A stretch of DNA of 49,628 nucleotides from a virus. The translations under genes and the position numbers were made by a program. Under the pieces are notes generated by a model, which ran no database searches, was not told where the DNA came from, and saw only the letters and a program-made list of their open reading frames with translations. Position 1 is the stretch's first letter; each line of letters starts with the position of its first letter. The stretch is from positions 1 through 49,628 of the IMG/VR virus record IMGVR_UViG_3300030099_004588; one strand, 5' to 3'. Positions 28,901 through 37,900 of this stretch are shown piece after piece.

Positions 28901-29183
28901 ATACTCTTTACATTGTATGGATGTTAAGACAGGAGAAACTACTCACGCAGGATGGGTTTATAATGTAACACAGGAAAGGGTTGAATTTATATCAGATAAT
29001 TACAGTAGTCTTCAAGGTAATAAGTTTTACTTTATAGTTAAGGAAGGCCTTATAGATGGTGAAAAGCTTAAAGGACATTACCTTAAAACAATCCTTACAT
29101 CTCACTGGTATCAATCTAAGTACAAGTTTAATTTGTACGCTGCAAACGTAGATGTAGACAAGAGTGAGCTTAGTAATAAATAA
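22983..29183 (+). CDS. Muzzle-like tail protein, main body
   Basis: A 2066-aa protein. It begins with the segment that normally follows the ENIEGN motif of muzzle proteins: SGEYTCIGSYEDKTTNCIYY and then LITGINKVEDILYFTDNLNRPRKIDV. It goes on with strand-rich regions and has the conserved muzzle block near residue 1330, IQLLTLKGDNLLIFHENKV, followed by GCSLNPESIVENNDRFYFVD and IKRGSILRLGGDGITRIS. The C-terminal 300 residues add carbohydrate-binding-like beta sandwich (RSGNVLYFDKQNSSSQIRT type) and a conserved end. The usual family members are one chain; here the first 50 residues are in the upstream gene. It should close the tail tube and form the tail's distal part. High confidence as tail structural, moderate for the exact muzzle homology. 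Confidence 0.8.
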   Translation: MSLTIKNKNLNLHKSFSTKSLSGEYTCIGSYEDKTTNCIYYFLYSEDNIGVAGKYDCIVEYSQVENKTTVVYQDGKTGSNGINENILNFDKDHLITGINKVEDILYFTDNLNRPRKIDVEKAKRNEQYIKLGPTFQGILDNPTLGSELIINNTWIFSGLDSDDTINGENTNGTYTSSDGSFRFITEASGSSDINIKKLGIVSPGKYYELSYEIDSSNKDNGLATYTADDDAEQININTTVGTHKTKYFSKNTFFLIKRSSHGADITISNISLKEIKEESTILVGVTNNHPFEKNDHLYLQQFGIISPDLLGKGYNGYAKAVGIIKRFAKGTTHVTLTQNSKTVTMQGATPTEGLFPGDFVCVVVGGNAYFIEIDFIVDTHTFEATNAWTNIGISTTSFNLSTFNPDLNTDNGIITSTPFIDLAPTSPGGKVLHAQPDDAYSPLISFGEFEDKMVYLDALSHQPRYKPEFSFNKEPARVNHIVGKFFQFRYRYVYKDGTVSAYSGISDVANQSVYTKRYISGEDNTTINNAVNNIINIKYNDSISYVDKVEVVARDGNDGEFFLVETIPNDFIKYLKRRKNESLFFTPSLFFGGSTQTNVEFSTAIFRNDGVYPFVSKTDIDKLQDALPKLAKAQTILPKNRIAYGNVVDGYDNTDIYCNLKIKPVTSLEAEDQSINNMLLVGDTYSNAPDFEVVNAGGPNISTVFKVSFDLSDLDPETNGGEGVIDLNYNWVKTLFQNHGVTLGQNSVGTGVALVPRGGHFRHTSSISNPGSVDAIGLHIEEKINLLEFDLEDSVGYFTQGSSVSSLQTRPQKNLTTASYNTTDKKLSITFTYQEDYHPFENENIGVVNIFSNDVNYSLTGNSGINSVDFAGKGKSSGGATNMHHQEVNSLKSSFRGAPSFGKSYKTGANHGFGLVYYDETNRASFVNTSKAINSFNSGTNVYAPFYTEINQPQSTFNGLEWKIYHKPPIWATHYQWVYSGNNTLDEFIQIPILNSYKGTGNNSNKIYLGLGSLKGLGEEDIDLESYIDSTSAVIDYVYAKGDRVRYISFGLTGISGDDSNENSRKYFKETIDVPISSYDFYTQEEIQDAVGGSDRIPGFYIVIDSPTDAGNDIDFSEANDGDIDGSIAVDHADVDHTDDDFSHNGYHRLIVEIYRPKKSIQSEVSGLFYEVGEKLDIENPGTDFRSHQGQGSDYFFDEESGMEVTAIDGLNGSIDDSGNQTTNFASGTLIHGDVYTRRRIMVPFHNNNGSSGIAPVAFACESYYLTDFYNSDNWDKGRVNIVNPYSEERRLPASVYYSDVFTSTANFNGLSTFDMATSPYYDYNQDFGSIQLLTLKGDNLLIFHENKVARALVGKNIINYADGASNVTLSQDILSDYAQVYSAENGCSLNPESIVENNDRFYFVDIKRGSILRLGGDGITRISDYGLSDYIRDKGQVYIDQEVENLKIVAGYDPKYDEYIVTFPSTLKTEDYNNSGFWGFDSSNVDESFTLIGNQDPGVFDPAKTIAFNDTLKKWTSFYSYKPEFYGKINRQFVTYKNGKIYRHNTENKSNFNTFYGVRYNSNIEFPFNSDPSSVKTYNSISLESDTKLLTNMSTNMGQYNNSYDSVISTQIGYKKVDGTISTQVSSPYCLYGSPSSNFYKDLSPGDLIRFYNAENSSPQYNVVKSILTKQKVDLDNPVIYRSKNNRIDVIDYKTKEGIQYSKIPFAPSKFNVNEYGEFQGDFNGDASNIFGLGMFSADRYASNFALKGDFKSNSLPFMGSKSTTVSNIIPGGVYGILDIREDFKFEEVFDLDGSLNKGKDIISSKGNFSNSSDWTVIDSGVKVQKNKKRSGNVLYFDKQNSSSQIRTTSTVDFKSNSKYVISFTLDLIDLLDRSKVFLSFRIGDRVDQSGKLGSSFQTISIDSTNYLQNHEIELNSGDENIDPYLYIRSEENQPEFHINNLKVQKVNPPRGIFVAKNGTSSRSRSSVFPCEYSLHCMDVKTGETTHAGWVYNVTQERVEFISDNYSSLQGNKFYFIVKEGLIDGEKLKGHYLKTILTSHWYQSKYKFNLYAANVDVDKSELSNK

Positions 29184-29197
29184 TAAAAAAAAATTAG

Positions 29198-29205
29198 TAC
29201 ATTTG
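29198..29205 (+). promoter_or_regulatory. Bacteroidetes -7 box before the internal-protein genes
   Basis: TACATTTG fits TAnnTTTG fully, in the gap after the muzzle gene and 15 bases before ATG 29221. No good TTTG sits upstream at 17-23 bases. Transcripts would have a leader of about 10 bases, so the site also supports ATG 29221 over the upstream TTG 29212. Confidence 0.6.
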
Positions 29206-29220
29206 TAAAAATTGAAATCA

Positions 29221-30429
29221 ATGGCACGTAGAGTAAAACCTAAAATAAAATACAACAAGAATAAAAAAGCACCTAAAGCCTTTGTTGGAGCTGCAACAGC
29301 AGCTCTTGGTTTAGGTAAGGCAATATACGGTGGTATTCAGGCTAGAAAAGCTAGAAAGGCTCAGGAAGCTTTTGATAAAGGTAGATTGGAAAGAGGAGTT
29401 AGTTCAGCTACTAGAAGAATGGTTGATGAGCCTATTGATCAGGATTACATAGAAGGTCTAGAGCAATCTAGACTTGCTAGTCAAGCTACAGCTATGAGAA
29501 ATTTAGCTAGAGACCCTAGAGCATCACTATCTGGTGCTATGGGTATTCAAAGACAAGCTAGAGAGCAAGAGTTAGGTTTACTTGGTAAACAACAAGAAGC
29601 TAAAACTCAGGCTTTACAAAGATTGTCTCAAGAACAACAAATGGCTGAGAGTCAAAGATTAGGTGTTGCTGAGGCAGAGCTTAAAGGTTTGGTTGGTCAA
29701 AAAGCTGCTGCAGAACAAAATATATTTGGTGGTCTTGAGGATATAGCTGGTGGTATTGGTCAAATGAAAGATGATAACGCTAAAGAAGATGATAACGCTA
29801 AAGAAGATGATAACGCTAAAGAAGGTGCTAAAATAGATAAAGATGGTGGAGTAACTCCTGGAAAGTTTGATCACGACAGTAACCCTATAGATATGGTTAA
29901 GGACGGTGAGAAGATTGGTGAGGCTACAGGTGGGGAGCTTATACTACCTCCTGATGATGTCCAAGAAATTAGGATGGCTTTAGATAAAGGAGATAAAGAA
30001 TCTGCATTTGAGCTTATGGAAAGATTAGTTGCTAAATACGACAGCAACGTTATAGGTGATGATGATGATAGTGAAGCACAAGAAGGTGCTAAAGTTCAAC
30101 AACCTACTGTACCACCTTTAAATCAAGATAGAGCTCAAGAAATCACAAAGGTAATGAAGAGTAACGCTGATCAGGTTAGAAACGTTGGAGAGCTTCCTTT
30201 TGATGAGGATCCAACAAACCCTGCAGGTCTTGTTAAGTATGTTGGTGATAAACTTTCTTTTGATATAGATTCAACTAATAAAGCTGAGATTGAGTTTATT
30301 AAAAACTATAGAGACTTTCTTATTCAAGAAAAAGGAAGAGTTGACGCACCTAAGAAAGAAATGATGGGTGGTGGATATTTAGCTAAGGTAAAAGCTAGAA
30401 TGGGCTCTTACATAAAATCAAAAATGTAA
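29221..30429 (+). CDS. Virion-internal protein candidate with DDNAKE repeat
   Basis: A 403-residue open frame from TTG, or 402 aa from ATG 29221, the chosen start because it follows the -7 box. The N-terminus is basic, then an Ala/Gly-rich hydrophobic helix (FVGAATAALGLGKAIYGGIQ) and a long Gln/Arg helix (REQELGLLGKQQEAKTQALQ). Three exact copies of DDNAKE follow (about 184-201). The middle contains EKIGEATGGELILPPDDVQE, a type of motif that recurs in core or internal virion proteins of phages. The end is basic. No enzyme motif. Its place next to two more internal-type proteins suggests that it is packaged with DNA or is part of the ejection assembly. The function is inferred. Confidence 0.7.
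   Translation: MARRVKPKIKYNKNKKAPKAFVGAATAALGLGKAIYGGIQARKARKAQEAFDKGRLERGVSSATRRMVDEPIDQDYIEGLEQSRLASQATAMRNLARDPRASLSGAMGIQRQAREQELGLLGKQQEAKTQALQRLSQEQQMAESQRLGVAEAELKGLVGQKAAAEQNIFGGLEDIAGGIGQMKDDNAKEDDNAKEDDNAKEGAKIDKDGGVTPGKFDHDSNPIDMVKDGEKIGEATGGELILPPDDVQEIRMALDKGDKESAFELMERLVAKYDSNVIGDDDDSEAQEGAKVQQPTVPPLNQDRAQEITKVMKSNADQVRNVGELPFDEDPTNPAGLVKYVGDKLSFDIDSTNKAEIEFIKNYRDFLIQEKGRVDAPKKEMMGGGYLAKVKARMGSYIKSKM
29770..29823 (+). repeat. Three exact 18-bp tandem repeats
   Basis: GATGATAACGCTAAAGAA occurs three times in a row at 29770-29787, 29788-29805 and 29806-29823. It is in frame and codes DDNAKE three times. Exact DNA identity points to a recent slippage expansion in a flexible linker. 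Confidence 0.95.
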
Positions 30430-30432
30430 AAC

Positions 30433-31917
30433 ATGGCTGGAGAAGGTTTATTTTTCACAGGAGTTGTTTTAAAGAATAATCGTGATTTAATTCAGGAACA
30501 GGCTACTCGTGATTCTTTGCAAATTCAAAAGGATCAACTTAAGTTGCAACAAGATGAGGCTGCTGCTAGAAGAAGGCAAGAAAGAGAAGAGGGAAGTAAA
30601 GCAATATCTTATTCTGGAGACGATATAAATGCAAGGCTTCAAGATCCTTATAGAGCTAATTACGATGAGTATAGAGGCTATATGGAGCAAAACTCTTTAG
30701 ATGTTTATAATTTAGTTCCTGATGCTGTTCAAAAAAGAGGTGATTTTGAATCTACTCTTGTTACTGATGGAGAAAAACTAAAGAAAATATCTTTAGACTA
30801 TAAAGTTATAAAAGATAAAATAGCTACTGGAGAGATTGATACTTCAAAGATATTGACAAATCCAGAGACAGGTAAATTTATTTTTGAAGAAAACTTTGAT
30901 AACATAGTAAACGGCTATAGTGGTGGTGAATCTTTAGATAGCCTTATGAGTAACTTCTCTTTAGAGTATGGTGACGTTGTAGATGTTGTTGACTTTATAG
31001 ACCCTAGTAATGGTTTGCTAGATGATATATTAGCAAAGAAAGAAAATGTAGCTAAGGTTGACAAGTTTCAAAAAGATGGTAAAGTTACAACTACCACGAA
31101 TGTTCTTACAGATAATGTTTTAAATCAATTTAAACAAGAATTAAGAGAGAGCCTTAGGTTAGATCAAGATGGTAACTATGATGTTTTAGAGTTTCAAAGC
31201 TTATTACAGGGTCAACAAGCCTTTGTTTTTGCTGATGGTTCTTCTGGAGACGCTAGAAGAGCTTTTGCTAATACTAGTAAAGAAAATGGTGGTGCTGGTA
31301 TGGCTGGTAATGTTGGAGACACTTTTTTGAATAAATTAGATCCTAAAAATCAATCTTTTGATCAAGACCTTTACAACCAATATGTAGAGTTTATAATTAG
31401 TGAGGAAACGAAAAAAGCTCAAAGTAGATATAAACCTCAGGTAAGTGTAACTGAAGGATCTTTAAAAAAAGGTGGTACACAAGAAGGTTTATCTCAAGAA
31501 GATATTGATTTTCTTTCAGGTCCTTCTAAGTCTACATTATCTTACGGTAATGTTCAGCTTAAGTTTGATGCAGGAATGTATGATGACGTTACAGATAGAA
31601 ACATAGAAGTTAACATAGTGCCTAAATCTTTGTTACCAGGTCAAGGCGAGCTTCAAGAGTTTTTTGAAAAACAATACAAAGACGAGGTGGGAGATACCAA
31701 CAAAAGTGTTAAAGGTCAAGTTACTAGACTTGGACTTACAGCTGACAATGTTAAAGTTGCTTCAGTTAAGTTTGGTAAAAAAGAATACTTAATACCTTAC
31801 GAATCTATAAGTAGCGAAATAGCAGAACTTAAAAAGACTTCTGTAGGATATAAGATAGGTCAATTTGAATCTGAATCTACTCCTCAAGGTATAGATACCT
31901 CAAAATATAATAAATAA
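30433..31917 (+). CDS. Virion-internal protein candidate (494 aa)
   Basis: A 494-aa protein. The N-terminal 65 residues form a charged helix (RDSLQIQKDQLKLQQDEAAA, then RRRQEREEG) after a short hydrophobic start (MAGEGLFFTGVVL). The rest is mixed alpha/beta, with a GSSGDARRAFANTSKENGGAG loop region around 272-292, and I do not recognise a domain. There is no signal peptide. It begins three bases after the preceding stop and its TAA shares a base with the ATG of the giant gene, so the three proteins are made together. It may be a cargo or tail-lumen protein ejected with the 2408-aa protein; not proven. Confidence 0.7.
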   Translation: MAGEGLFFTGVVLKNNRDLIQEQATRDSLQIQKDQLKLQQDEAAARRRQEREEGSKAISYSGDDINARLQDPYRANYDEYRGYMEQNSLDVYNLVPDAVQKRGDFESTLVTDGEKLKKISLDYKVIKDKIATGEIDTSKILTNPETGKFIFEENFDNIVNGYSGGESLDSLMSNFSLEYGDVVDVVDFIDPSNGLLDDILAKKENVAKVDKFQKDGKVTTTTNVLTDNVLNQFKQELRESLRLDQDGNYDVLEFQSLLQGQQAFVFADGSSGDARRAFANTSKENGGAGMAGNVGDTFLNKLDPKNQSFDQDLYNQYVEFIISEETKKAQSRYKPQVSVTEGSLKKGGTQEGLSQEDIDFLSGPSKSTLSYGNVQLKFDAGMYDDVTDRNIEVNIVPKSLLPGQGELQEFFEKQYKDEVGDTNKSVKGQVTRLGLTADNVKVASVKFGKKEYLIPYESISSEIAELKKTSVGYKIGQFESESTPQGIDTSKYNK

Positions 31918-34900
31918 TGAATGAAGAAGCATTAAAAGATGCCTACGGTCTGTTTACACAATCAGGCTATAATGGTACACAAGATGAGTTTTACACTTTA
32001 TTATCTGACAACGCTGAGGCATTTGCAGACTCTTATGGTTTGTTTAAGGGGTCTGGGTATAGTGGTTCTGAAGATGACTATAAAGAGTTGCTTGGTTTAA
32101 AAAAAAAAGATTCTTTTCAGTTGCAAGATGCAACTGCTCCGAAGGATTCAGAGGTATCTCTATCAGTATCTCAAGATGGTCAGTCTTCTTTGGAACAAGA
32201 TGTTCAAGTTAGCCTAGAAGAAAGACTAGCCAAGAGAAAAAGCCTACCTATAGAGGAGCAAATTGCTCTAGTAAAACAAGACGAGTTAAGACCTTTTTAC
32301 GAGTCTCAAGGATTAAACTTAGATGATAAGTTGAACTTTGAGGCTATTAAGAAATCTAAAGCTGAAGAAGAAAAGAAAAAGAAAGAAGCTGAACAAGAGC
32401 TTAGTTTCTTCTCTAAGTTGTACAACAGAATAACTAGCACTGAAGATTTAGAAGAAGACTTCCAAACTACAGATGAAGACAAGGCTGATCAATACCTTGC
32501 TAATAATGAAGAAAAAATATTTGAAGCAGAGAAGCAGTACAATATTGCTAAAGCTAAAGAAATAACTCAGGTCTTCTCTCCAGATCAAAGAAAAGAACAA
32601 TTTGAAGAGCAAGGTGTAGACTTAGGTTATATGCCTACAAGTTTCATAAAAGTTAACGGAGAAGATTTTAGTGTAAAAGAACTTCAAAAGAATTTATACG
32701 ATAGCGAGTTTATAAATAAACTACAATCTGAAGAGATTAATGTAGACATTGATAACTCTATTGAGGACGATACCCTACAATCTTTAATTGACCTTAGAGA
32801 CAGACAAAAAGAGTCTGGTGGTCAGTGGGGTGATATAGCTCAATCCTTTTATTCTGGTGCTTTAGATCAATTAGTTGCTGGTCCTGTAGAGTTTTTAGAG
32901 TCAACTTTTGCTACAAACCCTTACCAAAGATCCATAGTTAATGCTATGGGTGGCAGACTAGCTTCAAAGATTAGAAATGAAGCTAATAGGGTAAGAGAAA
33001 AGACTAGGGTGTATCAGGAAGATGGGATGACTAAGTCTTTACTTAAAGGTAATTTTTCTGACGCTATGTTCCAAGCTGGTAACGCTCTATCTGAGTCTGC
33101 TCCTTTAATATTAGGTATGTATGCTTCCGCTCCTTTAGGGTTAGCTGAGGGTGCTACATTAGGTTTTGCAGGAGTTTCTGCCTATGGTCTCAAATCCCTT
33201 GAACTTAAAGAACAAAGACTAAAAGGTGAGATAGATATGTCTGATGCCCAAATATTGTTAAACTCTGTTTTAACTGGTGGTGCTGAAGCTTTCTTTGAAA
33301 GGTTTACCTTAGATGCTGTTAACGCTAGTAGAGGGGTTTTTGCTTTAGGTAAGATAACTCCAGGTGAGATTGCTGAAGGATTTACAAAAGGATTCTTAAG
33401 ACAAGCTAGAGTAGAGGGATTATCTGAAGGTGCAACAGAGTTGTCTAACATGTTTACAGACCTTATAACAAGAGATATTGATTACGAAAAAGGTGAGCTA
33501 AAAGATACTGCTGTTAGTCTTGAAGATGTTGCTGTGAGGTTCTCTGATGCAGCGATGATTGGAGCTCTTATGGGTGGTGGTATTCACACTGTACCTTACA
33601 TGGCTAAATCTATGTCTAAGTTTAAAATATTAGATGAGAATATAGCTGTTCTATTTACAATGGAAGATGGGTCAACTCAAAGTATGAGTAGAGCAGACGC
33701 TTTAAAGTTTGTTAAAAACCCTGAGGTTGCAGAGAGAGTTAGAAGTGGTGCAGTAACAATGGACGCTTCTATGAATGATATTGCTAAACAACAAGTGGAA
33801 GAAATACTTTATGGTTTTTACGCACCTGACGCTGTAGCTTCAAGAGAGGTTATGCGTGAGAAAGAAGGTGGGGTTCAAAGTATTCTTGATAAAATTAGAG
33901 ATGCAGAGGAAGTCTCTATAGAAGACGTTAACAGTTTATCTAAAGCTGTATCTGAAATGGAGGCTGAAGGCAAGAAGTCTAAGTATAACATATCTGAAAG
34001 CACTAAAGCAACTAGATCTAAACTAAACGCAATACTTAAACAAAAAGGTATTCAGATAGTAGATGCTGTTGCTTCTCAAGACGTATCTATGTCTAAAGTT
34101 ACTGAAACTGTAGACGCTACAAAGATAGAGAGTCAAGAGGAGTATGACTCTGTTAAGAGACAGTTGGAAGATGGTAAGAGAAAACCAACGATTGTTCAAT
34201 CTCAAAACCAAAGTGGTATAAAGGTTAATGGTGAAGTATCTCAAACGTCAGAGATAACTCAAGGTAAGTTTAAAAGTGTTTCTGCAGCTAGAAACGCTAT
34301 GAAAGACTTTGAAGCTAAGAGAGATGCTGCTAAGAAAGGTGAGATGTTAGAGAGTGATCTTTTCCCTGCTAACAATAAACTATTCTTAAATACAAAGAAA
34401 GAAACTCTTGACGAGATACCTCAAGAGGTTATAGATAACAACGATTACCACATATTAACTTCAGAGAAAGAAGGTCTAACACAGGGGCAAAGAGCTTCTA
34501 GAATGGAAAGACTTAAGTCTATGTTGGACGAGGCTGGTGCAACTTATTATACCATTCAGGGTGTTTATAACGGGGTTGCTGAAGAAAGCCTTGTGGTAAC
34601 AGGAATAGATAACGCTACTGCTTTAAATTTAGGTAATCAGTTCCAACAAGAATCTATCTTCTCATCCAAAGATGGTTTGATGTTTGGTGATGGACGTATA
34701 GTTCCTTTAGATGGAGGTATAATTAAAGGACCAGACGCTAGAAAAAAACAAAACGTAACCATAATGAATGTTGGTGGAAGAAAAGTTTCTATTCATTCAG
34801 GTTTAAATAGACTTAAAACTAGTTATGGTAAAAACTTTAACTCAGATAATATTCACAAGTTGGATGAGAGTAATGCTAACTACGATGCTGAGTTATTCCA

Positions 34901-37900
34901 AGGGTTAGACGATAGTAGAAAAAGATCTTTAGGTTTTGCTTTTAAATTACTTAACTCTATTGGTGGGCTTAACGTTACTGTTGTTAGGAACAGTAAGGCT
35001 ATGGAAGAGCAATTAAAGTCTATAGGTCAAGATCCATCTAAAAATAGAGGTTCTTTATTTAGAGGTGCTGACAAGACTATATATGTAAACCTTGAAACTA
35101 TTCGTGGAAATACTTTATTCCATGAGATTATTCACCCTATGGTTGACTTCATCAAAAAGACTGACCCTGCCTTATACAAAAGAATAGAGTCTGAAGTTAA
35201 GGAAAGTGACATGAAAAGACGTGTTATAAAGGATGGTCGTAGGATGAAGGGTTCTTACCTTGATTGGGCTAAGGCAAACTACGAGGGTCTTTCTGAAGAG
35301 GCTTTAATAGAGCAAGCTTTTGCTGAAATGATGGGTGATGCTGCTTACGGTCACTTTGTAAACAAGCAATCTACCTTATCTAGAATTAGAGAAGTTATAA
35401 GAGAGATATTGTCTAGAATTGGTATTGTATCTCCTTTTGATAACGTTGAAGCTATAGATTTAAATCAGATGTCTTTATCTGATATAAGAACAAATCTAGC
35501 TGAAGCTTTAGTAAATGGTAGAAAAATTAACGTTGGAGGTGTAGAGTTTGAGGTTGGAGACGTAGATAAGTTGTCTGAAATTAGAGAACAAAACCCAACA
35601 CTATTTAGTGAACCTAACCCAGAGACTGCAGACATATCTAAGTCTTATCTTTCGGATAAAGCAACAGAACTTGGAATAGATCAGTACTCTGACCCAAGAT
35701 TTGTTAATCGTTTAGATGAAGATAACTCTAAGATGATTGCAGACGCTTACGATAGTTTAGTTGACGATCCTAAGAATCCAGAAGTTATAAAAGCCTATAA
35801 AGCTTTAGCTGATGAAACACTAAGTCAATATCAATCTATAATAGATAAAGGCTACAAGTTAGAGATATGGAAAGGCAAGGGTGAGCCTTATGCTAACAGT
35901 GCTGAAATGATTCAGGATGTTAGAGATAATAAACATCTATATATATTTGGAACAGAGGCTGGTTTTGGAGAGGGTGCTATCACACCTGAGCAAAGAAAAG
36001 AAAATGTTATGCTCTCTAGAACAGAGTATCAAGATGTTAATGGAAACCCTCTTGTTGTAAATGATATATTTAGATTTGTTCATGACTTCTTTGGTCATAC
36101 AGAGCTTGGTAATGGGTTCGGTCCTATCGGTGAAGAAAATGCTTGGCTTAATCATTCTAGAATGTATAGCCCTGAAGCTAGAAAAGCAATGACTACTGAG
36201 ACTAGGGGTCAAAACTCTTGGGTAAACTACAATAATAATCTAAGAAGAAAGGATGGTACTATACCTAAAAAAGGAGAAAAAGGTTACGTTCCTTTATCTA
36301 AAAGACCTTTTGCTGATCAAAAGATGGGTATACTTCCTGATAATATTGTAAACCCTGTAGATGTAAAAGCTGAAACTATAAGCGATATTAGAATGCAGGC
36401 TCCTCAAGAAGAAACAGAGAATGTAGTTTACACTTCAGGGTTAACAACAATAGCTTTTGATATTGCTCAGTCAGTTGTAGACGCTGATTATAAGGCAGGT
36501 AAATATGTTACTAAGCAATTAGCTAAAGCTCGTATAGATAAACCTAGAAAGCAATTTGAAGGTTACGACATAAGGTTATCTAAACTATTAGCTAAACCAT
36601 TTGGATCTCACTCTAACGAAGAGATAAAAGAGATTATGGTTAGAAACAGAGGTGATCTTCAAGCTGAACTTCTTAGAGTTGATGACAATCTTAAGTTATT
36701 AAAAAACGCAATAAAAGATTCTAACATAACTCCTGAGCAAGTTAATGATCTTCTACATAATATTGAAGATATAAAAGCTATGGAGAAGTCTGAACTTAGA
36801 ACAGCCCTTTTAGAGATGAGAACCCATATAGATGAGTTGAGTAGAACACTTATTAGAGAGGGATTAGTGGCGGGACAGACTATGTTTACCATTGATTCTA
36901 ATATGGGGTTATATGTTACAAGATCTTACAGACAGTTTGAGACTAAAAATTGGGAACAAACAGATAACGATATAATACAAAACGCTAAAGACTTTCTATA
37001 CAGAGAGGTTAAGAATCAAAACATAAGAGATGTTGAGGATGGTAAGATAGATAAAGATGGCAACCTGATAACACTTATGTCTGAAGATGCTATTTTAAAT
37101 AAAGCTCAAGAGGCTTATGATAAACTAGTTGGGGAAAAAGATTTCTTAAAGTTTTCTGGTGGATCCTCAAGCTTAGAAGGATTAACAAGGGTTAACTCTA
37201 TATTTATGCAAAAGAAAGTTATCCCTGAAGAAATAAGAGAGCTTTGGGGTGAGATAGATAGTCCTTTGATAAACTATAGCAATACTATATCTAAAGTTGC
37301 TAAAACAATCTCTGCTGAGAGAATGTATAGAGAACTTAATAACATAGGTCAAGGTAAATTCATATCCGACAACTATGATAGATCGTCAACTAGAAATAAA
37401 TTGCAGGGTTCCAAATGGGGAGACTTAGATGGAAAGTATGTGGACGATGAGATGTACGTTGTAATGAATCAAGTTAACAGAACTTTTGAGAAAAACAAAC
37501 TTCAACAAGCTTACGATGCTTACATGCAACTTGTTTTATTCAATAAGAAAATGAAGACTGTATGGAATCCTGGTACACATGCTAAAAATATTATAGGTAA
37601 CAGCTCTTTTGCCATGATGAATGGCCACTTAAGTCCTGATCTTAAACAAATTTATCAAGACGGTAAGCTATCTATAGAAGCGTTTTATAACATGAAGAGT
37701 GAAGATTTTAAAGAGTTGTATGACAAGCTTATAAGACTAGGTGTTGTAAACTCTTCTGCCTCTTTAGCTGAAATTCAAAATATATCAGAAGACCTTAGAA
37801 ACACTAAGTTTGATTTGACTGAGTATCTTAAAGATAAAAATGGTAAGATACAAAAAAGAATGGCTAAAGTATCTGGTACGATTAGAGAAGGTATATCTTC

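Noticed and set aside
33182-33451. - strand frame inside the giant virion gene
   Set aside because: The + strand gene is continuous here with the features of large polyvalent proteins; the antisense frame has no known motif and no leader.
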